Positions 42,880 to 52,659 of a stretch of 64,000 bases of DNA are shown one piece after another; the stretch's first letter is position 1, and each line of letters starts with the position of its first letter. Position numbers and translations under genes: made by a program. This stretch comes from Aminobacterium mobile DSM 12262 (lineage in GTDB: Bacteria > Synergistota > Synergistia > Synergistales > Aminobacteriaceae), in the NCBI RefSeq assembly GCF_000526395.1, contig NZ_JAFZ01000001.1, positions 1,116,001 to 1,180,000 of the forward strand, written 5' to 3'. Below the pieces are notes generated by a model. That model saw only the letters and a program-made list of their open reading frames with translations, had not been told where the DNA came from and made no database searches.

Positions 42880-44124
42880 ATGTTTGAAGCTAATGTCCGT
42901 AGAATACAGCAAGATTTGGAGACCATATCGACGTTTACAGCTACACCTGGCAACGGAATTACTCGTTTCTCTTTTACGGATGAAGATCGAAAAGCAAGAG
43001 ATTTTATCTGCTCTAAAATGAAAGAAGCAGGTTTGCATGTATATACCGATGCCGCAGGAAATCTTTTTGGTAGAAGAGAGGGTTTAATAGGCCAAGGCCC
43101 AATAGTTATGGTAGGGTCTCATTTCGATTCAGTTCGTAATGGCGGCATGTTTGATGGCCTGGCAGGCGTTGTGACAGGATTGGAAATAGCGCGGATTTTA
43201 CATGAGCACAATATCCAAACTCAATACCCTATAGAATTTGTAGCCATGATAGAAGAGGAAGGATCTCGCTTTGGCGCTGGACTTTATGGAAGTCGAGCTA
43301 TGGCTGGTCAAGTGTCTCAAGAAGAGCTGGATGGCTTTTATGATGAGGAAGGGGTTCCCCTTCAAGAAGCATTGCAAGAGTTTGGTTTAACTCCTTCTCG
43401 TTTTAAAGAAGCGATAAGGCAACCTGAAGATTTAAAAGCATTTATTGAACTTCACATAGAGCAGGGACCCGTATTAGAAACTGAATCTATGGAGGTAGGT
43501 ATAGTAAATACTATTGTTGGTATTACACGGTATGACATAGAAATTACAGGTCGTGCCGATCATGCGGGGACCACACCCATGCATATGAGAAAAGACGCTC
43601 TTTTGGCAGCTTTGGAAGTGGCACGTGACGTTCACCATGCAGCTTCTGAAAAAGGGGAGGGAACGGTGGGAACTGTCGGGAAACTGGTTGTTTATCCAGG
43701 TGGATCTAATATTGTACCGGGCAAAGTGCTTTTCACTGTAGATATACGCTCTACGGAGCAGAAAAACATAGAGAATGTGGTTTCTCGAATGAAAGATACT
43801 CTTAATAGAATAGAGAAAAGTGAGGGATTTACCATTCAAATAGAGCAGAAACTTCTTATTCCTCCCGTGCGTCTTTCGCGAGAAATCCAGACCTATTTTA
43901 TAGAAGAAGCGAAAAAGCGGGGAATACGTTATCGTTCTATGGTAAGTGGTGCTGGCCATGATGCCATGATTATGGCGGATCTTACAGAAGTAGGTCTTAT
44001 TTTTGTTCCAAGCAAAGATGGACGTAGCCATTGTCCAGAGGAGTGGACGGATTATGAGCAACTCAAGAAAGGTGTAGATGTTGTTTTAGGAACAGTGATG
44101 AAAATAGCCAAGGCAATAGTATAG
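42880..44124 (+). CDS. M20-family Zn hydrolase, N-carbamoyl-L-amino-acid / allantoate amidohydrolase type
   Basis: A 414-aa dinuclear zinc amidohydrolase of the HyuC/AllC branch of M20. Ligand motifs are GSHFDSV, DGLAGV, IEEEGSRFG, HIEQGP and the C-terminal GAGHDAM. These enzymes hydrolyse carbamoyl or ureido groups (N-carbamoyl amino acids, beta-ureidopropionate, allantoate). Which one cannot be told; no hydantoinase or allantoinase gene is nearby. The ATG follows GGGGAG. CATAAT near 42834 could be a -10 element with a poor -35. Confidence 0.85.
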   Translation: MFEANVRRIQQDLETISTFTATPGNGITRFSFTDEDRKARDFICSKMKEAGLHVYTDAAGNLFGRREGLIGQGPIVMVGSHFDSVRNGGMFDGLAGVVTGLEIARILHEHNIQTQYPIEFVAMIEEEGSRFGAGLYGSRAMAGQVSQEELDGFYDEEGVPLQEALQEFGLTPSRFKEAIRQPEDLKAFIELHIEQGPVLETESMEVGIVNTIVGITRYDIEITGRADHAGTTPMHMRKDALLAALEVARDVHHAASEKGEGTVGTVGKLVVYPGGSNIVPGKVLFTVDIRSTEQKNIENVVSRMKDTLNRIEKSEGFTIQIEQKLLIPPVRLSREIQTYFIEEAKKRGIRYRSMVSGAGHDAMIMADLTEVGLIFVPSKDGRSHCPEEWTDYEQLKKGVDVVLGTVMKIAKAIV

Positions 44125-44187
44125 GTATTTAATGAGGGGATATATACTTTAACGATTCCTGGGTAACTTTTGTTGGAGGAAACAATG

Positions 44188-44679
44188 ATGAATAGAAAAG
44201 TGAAGCAGTTTTTTAACGTTAAAACTATAGTTATTTCGAGTTTAATAGCAGCAATTTATGCAACATTGACGATCCTTCTGGCTCCCATCTCTTATGGCCC
44301 TATACAAGTCAGGGTATCTGAGGCCCTTACTCTTTTACCATATCTTTGGGTAGAGGCAATTCCGGGGCTTTTTATAGGTTGCCTCATTTCTAATTTTGTC
44401 GGGGGGTTCGGTTTAATAGATGTTGTTTTTGGAAGCATTGCGACTCTTGCCGCTGCTGTTGTTACCAGTCGTATGCCCAATCCCTACATGGCAGCAGTCC
44501 CTCCTGTGGTGTTCAATAGCCTTATCGTAGGGGGATATTTATCTGTTCTCGCAAAAATGCCTTTTACGTACACGGCCCTGTATGTAGGATTGGGAGAAAT
44601 AATAGCATGCGGGTTCCTCGGCATTCCGTTGGTTATCTTCCTTGAAAGGAAAGTATTAAAGCGCGAGGGGAAAGATTAA
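44188..44679 (+). CDS. queT: QueT-family ECF transporter substrate-binding subunit
   Basis: A 163-aa membrane protein with about five to six hydrophobic helices. VRVSEALTLLPYLW, IPGLFIGCLISNFVGGFGLIDVVFGS and the closing LGEIIACGFLGIPLVIFLERK are typical of QueT S-components, which import queuosine precursors (such as preQ1 or queuine) with a shared ECF energy module. ATG 44188 is chosen because GGAGGA is 7 bases upstream; ATG 44185 also fits. No preQ1 riboswitch was recognised in the 63-base leader. Confidence 0.88.
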   Translation: MNRKVKQFFNVKTIVISSLIAAIYATLTILLAPISYGPIQVRVSEALTLLPYLWVEAIPGLFIGCLISNFVGGFGLIDVVFGSIATLAAAVVTSRMPNPYMAAVPPVVFNSLIVGGYLSVLAKMPFTYTALYVGLGEIIACGFLGIPLVIFLERKVLKREGKD

Positions 44680-44701
44680 ATCCCTCCCCTGCGCTTTTTT
44701 A
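44658..44701 (+). terminator. Terminator at the end of queT, facing cysS
   Basis: AAGCGCGAGGGG pairs with CCCCTGCGCTT (one bulged base) across a loop that includes the queT stop codon, followed by a run of T. It lies between queT and the convergent cysS. Confidence 0.8.
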
Positions 44702-44710
44702 TACCACTTA

Positions 44711-46132
44711 TTAAAGTTCTTTTTTCCACTTCGTTCCTTCTGGAGTGTCCTCTAGAATAATACCTTTAAGAGCTAATTTATCTCGAATAGCATCGGATTT
44801 AGCAAAGTCTTTTGCTTTCCGGGCATTGGCTCTTTCCTGAATAAGACGTTCTATTTCTGCTATATCTATGTCCCCGCTTGAGCCCTCAGATTCTAGATTG
44901 ATAATACCCATGATAGAGTCAACTTTTTTAAAAAATGTTTCTATAGCACTGCAAGCCTCGGGGTCTAGGGTATTATTTTCTTTCAAGTATGTATTGGCGA
45001 GGCGTACGACCTCAAAAACGGAGCCAAGCGCACCTGCTGTATTGAAATCATCGTTCATTTCTTCGTGGAATTTAGAGTCAGCTTGGCGAATTTCCTCAAC
45101 GAAAGCCCGCGTACCTTCTTTTTCTTCTTGTGCTCTAGTCTCTTTAGCGTACTGTAGGTCGGACCAGCAGTTTCTTAGCCGCTCTACTGCACCAGTTGCC
45201 TGGTTAAGTCCCTCTTCGGAAAAGTTAATAGGGGAACGGTAGTGAGCACTTAACATGAAGTATCTGATAGCTAAAGGGGAATATTTCTCTCGAGCTTTTC
45301 TTACTGTAAGAAAGTTCCCTAAGGACTTAGACATTTTTTCTTTATCGATAAGCAGATAACCGTTGTGAAGCCAGTATTTCACGAATTGTTGTCCCGTCGC
45401 TGCTTCTGCTTGAGCGATCTCGTTTTCATGGTGAGGGAAGATAAGATCACTTCCACCTGAGTGGATGTCAAAACTGTCCCCTAAATATCTCGTAGACATA
45501 GCGCTGCATTCGATATGCCATCCAGGGCGTCCCAATCCCCACGGACTTTCCCATGCTGGTTCCCCGGGCTTCTGCTTTTTCCAAAGGACGAAATCGAGAG
45601 GGTGGTGTTTCTGTTCGTTAATATCGATTCTTGCTCCTGATTGTAGCTCTTCAATACTTTGTTTGGAAAGCTTTCCATACTCAGGGAAACTTTCTACACT
45701 AAAAAATACATCTCCATCGACTACATAGGCATGTCCTTTATCTACTAAGGTTTTTACCGTTTTTACAATGTCTTCCATATGTTCTGTAGCTCGGGGATGA
45801 ATGGTGGCGCGATGGACACCGAGAGCATCCGCATCTTCAAAATATTCATCGATAAAGCGATTAGCGAGCTCTGCAACAGAGATACCTTCTTCATTAGCTC
45901 TTTTTATCATCTTGTCGTCAATATCGGTAAAATTCTGTACGAAAACTACGGAGTACCCTAATTTTTCCAAATACCGTCTAAAAACATCAAAAACTATGAA
46001 AGGGCGAGCGTTACCAATATGGAAATAATCATAGACTGTCGGTCCACAGCTGTAAAAGCCAACTTCCCCTTCCTTGAGAGGAACAAAGGGCTCTTTTTTT
46101 CGTGTTAGATCATTGTATAGAACAAGACTCAC
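44711..46132 (-). CDS. cysS: Cysteinyl-tRNA synthetase
   Basis: A class I synthetase of 473 aa. The HIGH-type motif is FHIGNARPF near residue 38 and the KMSKS loop is KEKMSKSLGNF. Zinc ligands include FYSCGPTVYD and the later CSA/HHENE segment. The frame extends to a TTG at 46147, but GTG 46132 is a better start because GGAGGTGG sits about 5-7 bases before it. It is divergent from uvrC and convergent with queT. Confidence 0.95.
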   Translation of the reverse strand: MSLVLYNDLTRKKEPFVPLKEGEVGFYSCGPTVYDYFHIGNARPFIVFDVFRRYLEKLGYSVVFVQNFTDIDDKMIKRANEEGISVAELANRFIDEYFEDADALGVHRATIHPRATEHMEDIVKTVKTLVDKGHAYVVDGDVFFSVESFPEYGKLSKQSIEELQSGARIDINEQKHHPLDFVLWKKQKPGEPAWESPWGLGRPGWHIECSAMSTRYLGDSFDIHSGGSDLIFPHHENEIAQAEAATGQQFVKYWLHNGYLLIDKEKMSKSLGNFLTVRKAREKYSPLAIRYFMLSAHYRSPINFSEEGLNQATGAVERLRNCWSDLQYAKETRAQEEKEGTRAFVEEIRQADSKFHEEMNDDFNTAGALGSVFEVVRLANTYLKENNTLDPEACSAIETFFKKVDSIMGIINLESEGSSGDIDIAEIERLIQERANARKAKDFAKSDAIRDKLALKGIILEDTPEGTKWKKEL

Positions 46133-46164
46133 TCTATCCACCTCCAATTGCTAGAATACATTAT

Positions 46165-46193
46165 AATATGGTGTTATATTCCATGAACGTCAA
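46165..46193 (-). promoter_or_regulatory. Promoter upstream of cysS
   Basis: On the minus strand TTGACG (46193-46188), a 17-base spacer and CATATT (46170-46165); an overlapping TATAAT lies at 46165-46160. No T-box leader is visible between here and the cysS start. Confidence 0.45.
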
Positions 46194-46219
46194 GTAAGGA
46201 TATAGGGTGATAAAAAAGA

Positions 46220-47716
46220 ATGCACAACGATGATTCTTTAATGGTAAACCCAAAAATAAAAAACATAGTAAAAAATCTTCCTCTTCGGCCTGGCGTGTAT
46301 ATTATGCGCGATGAAGAAGGGAATGTCATCTATGTAGGAAAGGCTAAATCTCTTCGGAAACGGGTTTCTTCATATTTTAGACATCAGGGTTTTGCTTCTC
46401 CGCGGCTTCGTAAGCTTGTTGAAACTATAGCAGACATTTCAACTATTCGCACAGAAACAGAAGCTGAAGCTTTAATTGTAGAATCGAGACTTATAAAGAA
46501 GTATAAGCCCTTCTTTAACATAGATTTGAAGATGAACGAACGATATCCTTATATAAAAATTACTAATGAACGATTTCCTCGCCTCGTCATTACACGAAAC
46601 AAAGAGGATGATGGCTCTATTTATTTAGGCCCCTATATCAGCGCGAAAGACGTAAGAGTGTTGTTGCGTCTCATAGAGAGATATTTCCCTTTGCGTTCTT
46701 GTAAAGCCGAAGTACGACCTGATAAAAGACGGCGTCCTTGTCTTAACTATGCTTTAGGTCGATGCTTGGCTCCATGTGCGGGGTTATGCGGTGAAACGGA
46801 ATATAGAGAAAGAGTGGACGATATCGTTTTATTACTTCAAGGACGTTCTTCTGAACTTGTAGAACGAATGCGGAAAAGGATGGAATTATCGGCATCTGAT
46901 CTGGATTTCGAAAAGGCCGCACGGTATCGAGATACTATTCGTGCTATCTGGCGCTTATCGAGACAGAGAGTTCCTACAAGTCTTCAGGAAGATCTGAATG
47001 CAGAAACATGGGATACGCTAAACCAGCTACAAGAGATACTGAAAATGGATACGTTACCCTGGAGAATTGATGGTTTTGATATTTCCCATATGTCTGGACG
47101 GGAAACATATGGCGTTGTTGTGGTTTTTGAACAGGGTGTAGCCAATCCTTCTTTATACCGCCGTTTTAAAATCCGCACGGTGGAAGGCATAGACGATTTC
47201 CGTTCCATGGAAGAAACCGTTCATCGTCGATACCAGAAGGTGCTAGAAAACAATGAGCCCTTACCACAACTTATTCTTATAGATGGTGGGCCAGTACAGC
47301 TGGAATTTGCGAAGAAGGCTCTGTCTGATCTTGCCCTTGTAACTATTCCTGTTATTTCTCTGGCAAAAAGAGAAGAGCTGATATACCATAGCGAGAAAGA
47401 ATTGCCAATTCGGCTGGATTGGGCAGATCCTGTTTTACAGCTTTTGCAGAGGGTACGAGATGAATCTCACCGTTTCGCTATAAAAAGTCATCGCCGAGGA
47501 CGGGGAGTGAGGTTGACCCGCTCTAGGTTAGAAGATATTCCTGGTGTAGGTAAGCATACAGCGGCGTTGCTCCTTTCTCATTTTGGCAGCATGAAAAAAA
47601 TAGCGACATTATCCCCCGAAGAGCTTACTACTGTAAAAGGGATTGGTCCTGTGTTGGCAAAAAAAATAGTTTCTTTTTTTAGAGGTGAAGAGCATGAGCC
47701 TGAAACAGAGGCGTGA
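46220..47716 (+). CDS. uvrC: UvrABC excinuclease subunit C, shortened middle region
   Basis: UvrC makes both incisions in nucleotide excision repair. The GIY-YIG nuclease is N-terminal (GVYIMRDEEGNVIYVGKAKSLRKR), then a Cys region CLNYALGRCLAPC, a UVR motif LDFEKAARYRDTIRAI near 225, the RNase H-like nuclease beginning near GFDISHMSG (Asp287) with ILIDGGPVQ and SHRFAI, and a C-terminal HhH pair (IPGVGKHTA, VKGIGPVLAKKI). The total of 498 aa is about 60-100 short of typical UvrC; the missing part lies between the UVR motif and the RNase H domain. ATG 46220 or 46241 are possible starts. Confidence 0.93.
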   Translation: MHNDDSLMVNPKIKNIVKNLPLRPGVYIMRDEEGNVIYVGKAKSLRKRVSSYFRHQGFASPRLRKLVETIADISTIRTETEAEALIVESRLIKKYKPFFNIDLKMNERYPYIKITNERFPRLVITRNKEDDGSIYLGPYISAKDVRVLLRLIERYFPLRSCKAEVRPDKRRRPCLNYALGRCLAPCAGLCGETEYRERVDDIVLLLQGRSSELVERMRKRMELSASDLDFEKAARYRDTIRAIWRLSRQRVPTSLQEDLNAETWDTLNQLQEILKMDTLPWRIDGFDISHMSGRETYGVVVVFEQGVANPSLYRRFKIRTVEGIDDFRSMEETVHRRYQKVLENNEPLPQLILIDGGPVQLEFAKKALSDLALVTIPVISLAKREELIYHSEKELPIRLDWADPVLQLLQRVRDESHRFAIKSHRRGRGVRLTRSRLEDIPGVGKHTAALLLSHFGSMKKIATLSPEELTTVKGIGPVLAKKIVSFFRGEEHEPETEA

Positions 47717-48803
47717 AGACGAGTACTTCATGCAAAGAGCTATCAGCTTGGCCTGGCGTGGTACTGGGCATGTGAGCCCCAACCCCAGGGTTGGCTGTGT
47801 TTTGGTTAAAGAAGGGCATATTGTAGCAGAAGGGTATCACCAATGTTATGGTTCTCATCACGCAGAAGTAGAGGCCCTCCGTAAAGCCGGTTCTTCTGCT
47901 CAAGGGGCCACTGCATATGTAACCCTTGAGCCCTGTTCTCATTTGGGGAAAACGCCTCCATGTGCTCCTCAATTAGTAAAAGCTGGTTTAAAGAGAGTTG
48001 TAATAGGAATGAAAGACCCTCATGACGTAGTAAATGGGCGTGGCATTAGAATTTTACAAGATACCGGCGTACCTGTGGAATGGGGGATACTAGAAGAAGA
48101 GTGTAAGTGGCTTAATAGAGGCTTCATTCGAAGAGTCCGCGATGGGCGGCCGTGGGTCACTTTAAAAACAGCTTCGACGCTTGATGGGCGCGTAGCTATG
48201 CAGAACGGAGAGAGTCAGTGGATTACAGGTGAATCTGCACGAACTATGGCACACCTCCTACGAGGAGAGCACGATGCTATTATGATAGGGGTAGGAACGG
48301 TGCTTCATGATAACCCGTCCCTTACTGTTCGGTATACATCTGGAAAATCGCCGCTTCGTATTATTTTAGATACCCATTTGCGAACCCCCTTAGATGCGCA
48401 AATCCTCAACGGAGAAGGAACCGTTATTATTGCAGGTTTCTCGTCAAAAGAATCGAAGAAAGCCAAAGAGATGGGAAGAAGAGGGAAGAATGTTCTTTTC
48501 CTTCCGGAGAAAGCTGGCAAGGTAGATTTACAAAAAGTCATGTGTGCCTTAACCGATCTTGGGGTTAATATGGTTCTTGTCGAGGGTGGAGCTACGTTAA
48601 CTTCCTCTCTCTTAGCGGAAGCCCTAGCAGATGAAATATCTCTTTTTATAGCCCCTTCTTTCATGGGACAAGGTATTTCTGCTTTCGAAAAATTTATAAT
48701 TCCTTCTCTTCAAGAGCTTATTCATGTAAAACTGAGGTCAGTAACGAATGTAAGTGGAGATTTGTGGGTGGAGGGGGTCCTGGCATGTTCACCGGCCTTA
48801 TAG
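47694..48803 (+). CDS. ribD: Bifunctional pyrimidine deaminase/reductase of riboflavin synthesis
   Basis: A 369-aa protein. The deaminase half has HHAEVEAL and the zinc-binding EPCSHLGKTPPCA; the reductase half starts near RPWVTLKTASTLDGRVA and ends with LVEGGATL. It catalyses steps two and three after GTP ring opening. ATG 47694 with AGAGGTG upstream is preferred over GTG 47685. It begins inside uvrC, so no FMN riboswitch precedes it. Confidence 0.95.
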   Translation: MSLKQRREDEYFMQRAISLAWRGTGHVSPNPRVGCVLVKEGHIVAEGYHQCYGSHHAEVEALRKAGSSAQGATAYVTLEPCSHLGKTPPCAPQLVKAGLKRVVIGMKDPHDVVNGRGIRILQDTGVPVEWGILEEECKWLNRGFIRRVRDGRPWVTLKTASTLDGRVAMQNGESQWITGESARTMAHLLRGEHDAIMIGVGTVLHDNPSLTVRYTSGKSPLRIILDTHLRTPLDAQILNGEGTVIIAGFSSKESKKAKEMGRRGKNVLFLPEKAGKVDLQKVMCALTDLGVNMVLVEGGATLTSSLLAEALADEISLFIAPSFMGQGISAFEKFIIPSLQELIHVKLRSVTNVSGDLWVEGVLACSPAL

Positions 48804-49447
48804 AAAACATAGGGAAGCTCGTATCTATGACACCTTTTAACGAAGTGTATAAGATAACGATAGAAGCCCCATCAATAGCTTCATCCCTTTACTTAGGACA
48901 GTCTGTAGCCGTTTCAGGAGCATGCGTAAGTGTGGTGGCCTATGATACTTCTTCTTTTACAGCAGATTTGATGCCAGAAACACAAAAAAGAACGAAATTT
49001 AAGTATTTACGTCCAGGTGCTCTTCTTAATTTAGAAAGGGCTCTTCAGGTTGGGAACAGGCTTGATGGGCATATTGTCAGTGGACATATCGACGGGATAG
49101 GGAAGATCGCTGAAATAAAAAATGAAGGGCTTACTCGGCAGCTTTGCATAGAGACAGAGGAGAGTATTACAGAGACGATTGTTGAAAAAGGGTCTGTTGC
49201 CCTTGATGGTGTCAGTTTGACTATTATTGAAGTTTCTCGCAACTGGTTCTCGGTAGGCTTAATTCCAACAACGATGAAAGATTGCACTCTTGGACAAGCC
49301 AGAATAGGGGAGATTGTCAATATAGAAACTGATATTTTAGGAAAATATGTTTTAAAATTTATGAGTTTTGGAAGAGAGAAAAAAATATCAGATTCTCCCA
49401 ACGGTCTTACGATAGATCGCCTTCGTGAGATGGGATGGATGCAGTGA
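48785..49447 (+). CDS. ribE: Riboflavin synthase alpha subunit
   Basis: A 220-aa enzyme made of two similar lumazine-binding halves, starting [12 protein letters not shown] and containing [21 protein letters not shown] and ALDGVSLTI. It dismutates two lumazine molecules to riboflavin. ATG 48785 (19 bases inside ribD) is chosen for the family N-terminus and the GGAGGGGG before it. Confidence 0.95.
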   Translation: MFTGLIENIGKLVSMTPFNEVYKITIEAPSIASSLYLGQSVAVSGACVSVVAYDTSSFTADLMPETQKRTKFKYLRPGALLNLERALQVGNRLDGHIVSGHIDGIGKIAEIKNEGLTRQLCIETEESITETIVEKGSVALDGVSLTIIEVSRNWFSVGLIPTTMKDCTLGQARIGEIVNIETDILGKYVLKFMSFGREKKISDSPNGLTIDRLREMGWMQ

Positions 49448-49473
49448 TTTCAGATAGAAAGGACCGAGAATGG

Positions 49474-50715
49474 ATGAATAGCGAGCAGGAACGACTTTTT
49501 AGTTCTATAGAAGAAGCGATAGAGAATATACGTGATGGGAAAATGGTAATAGTAGTAGATGACGACAATCGCGAGAATGAAGGAGACTTAGTGATTGCCG
49601 CCGAAAAAGCAACCCATGAAGCCATCAATTTTATGGCTCAGGAAGCAAGGGGATTAGTTTGTGTTCCCATTACACAAGAGAGGGCTCATGAACTACAGCT
49701 AAACCCCATGGCACCGAATAGTTCCGATCGTCATGGTACAGCTTTTTTAATTAGTGTAGATGCCCAGGAAGGGACGACTACAGGTATTTCGGCTCATGAG
49801 AGAGCTTTAACCGCTCGTTTATTAGCTGATCCCCGTTCATGTGCTGGAGATTTTCTTAAGCCAGGGCATATGTTCCCTCTTGCAGCTCGCAAGGGCGGGG
49901 TTTTGAAAAGAGCTGGACATACAGAAGCGGCGGTGGATTTGGCTCAATTGGCAGGACTTTTTCCAGCGGGAGTTATCTGCGAAATAATGAATCCTGACGG
50001 GACTATGGCTCGCTTGGATGATCTGGTGATTTTTTCCCAAAGGCATGAAATTCCCATTATTTCTATAGAAGAGCTCATCCGATACCGAAGTCGTCGAGAA
50101 AAGCTAGTGGAACGAGTAGCAGAAGTAAAACTTCCCACTGCTTACGGATCTTTTACGGCCTGTGCCTACCATAACATTCTTGATGAGGATCAAGATCGAG
50201 TCCACATCGCCTTGGTAAAGGGTGAAGTATCTGGTCAGGAAAATGTCTTGGTTCGAGTTCACTCAGAATGTTTAACCGGAGATGTTTTTGGTTCTCTTCG
50301 TTGCGATTGCGGGCCACAGCTGCACGCTGCTATGGCTCAAATAGAAGAAGAAGGGCGAGGGGTCGTCCTTTATATGCGCCAGGAGGGGCGAGGAATAGGC
50401 ATTGTAAATAAGCTCAAAGCCTATCAGCTGCAAGAGAAAGGCCTTGATACAGTGGAGGCGAATGTTGCTCTTGGTTACGCTCCTGATCTGAGAGATTACG
50501 GTGTAGGAGCTCAAATTTTAATGGACTTGGGGTTGAGCTCTATTCGCCTAATGACGAATAACCCCAAAAAGGTTGTAGGATTGGAAGGGTATGGACTGAA
50601 AATTACTGAGCGGGTGCCACTTATCATCGAACCGAATAAGTACAACGAAAGATATCTCAGCACCAAAGAAAAAAAGCTCGGTCATATGCTCCATCTTAAA
50701 GATATACTTCGTTAG
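49474..50715 (+). CDS. ribBA: Bifunctional DHBP synthase / GTP cyclohydrolase II
   Basis: A 413-aa fusion. The N-terminal dihydroxybutanone phosphate synthase has [21 protein letters not shown] and [12 protein letters not shown]; the C-terminal GTP cyclohydrolase II has the zinc motif [17 protein letters not shown] and [13 protein letters not shown]. It supplies both precursors of riboflavin. Two starts are possible: ATG 49474 with AAAGGA about 10 bases upstream (given here) or ATG 49435, which would overlap ribE by 13 bases. Confidence 0.94.
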   Translation: MNSEQERLFSSIEEAIENIRDGKMVIVVDDDNRENEGDLVIAAEKATHEAINFMAQEARGLVCVPITQERAHELQLNPMAPNSSDRHGTAFLISVDAQEGTTTGISAHERALTARLLADPRSCAGDFLKPGHMFPLAARKGGVLKRAGHTEAAVDLAQLAGLFPAGVICEIMNPDGTMARLDDLVIFSQRHEIPIISIEELIRYRSRREKLVERVAEVKLPTAYGSFTACAYHNILDEDQDRVHIALVKGEVSGQENVLVRVHSECLTGDVFGSLRCDCGPQLHAAMAQIEEEGRGVVLYMRQEGRGIGIVNKLKAYQLQEKGLDTVEANVALGYAPDLRDYGVGAQILMDLGLSSIRLMTNNPKKVVGLEGYGLKITERVPLIIEPNKYNERYLSTKEKKLGHMLHLKDILR

Positions 50716-50738
50716 ATATAGAAAGGGGGAACATCTCC

Positions 50739-52506
<1,768 letters not shown>

Positions 52507-52531
52507 GCCTTTTTGAAAATTATACTATTTT

Positions 52532-52570
52532 GATAAAGATCGCTATAAAAATAGCGATCTTTATCCTTTT
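52532..52570 (+). terminator. Strong hairpin after serS
   Basis: GATAAAGATCGCTAT (52532-52546) and ATAGCGATCTTTATC (52551-52565) are fully complementary with a 4-base AAAA loop, followed by CTTTTCC. Likely terminator, although the T-run is short. Confidence 0.75.
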
Positions 52571-52583
52571 CCTATGGTAAAGA

Positions 52584-52612
52584 GTGCAAAAGCCTTGTAA
52601 AATTGATAAAAT
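52584..52612 (+). promoter_or_regulatory. Possible promoter for the wecG-fusion / V-ATPase region
   Basis: GTGCAA (52584-52589), a 17-base spacer and TAAAAT (52607-52612). The -10 is good, the -35 poor. It lies after the serS terminator, where a new transcript must start. Confidence 0.35.
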
Positions 52613-52659
52613 ATCACAGTGAGTGTTTTTGCTTGATTTTTTTAAACTTTAGTTGAAAG

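Noticed and set aside
44125-44187. preQ1 riboswitch in front of queT
   Set aside because: The 63-base leader lacks the conserved loop and the A-rich segment pairing near the ribosome binding site expected for preQ1-I; nothing supports other classes.
46162-46167. TATAAT as a plus-strand promoter for uvrC
   Set aside because: No acceptable -35 hexamer lies 16-18 bases upstream; the same bases better serve the cysS promoter on the other strand.
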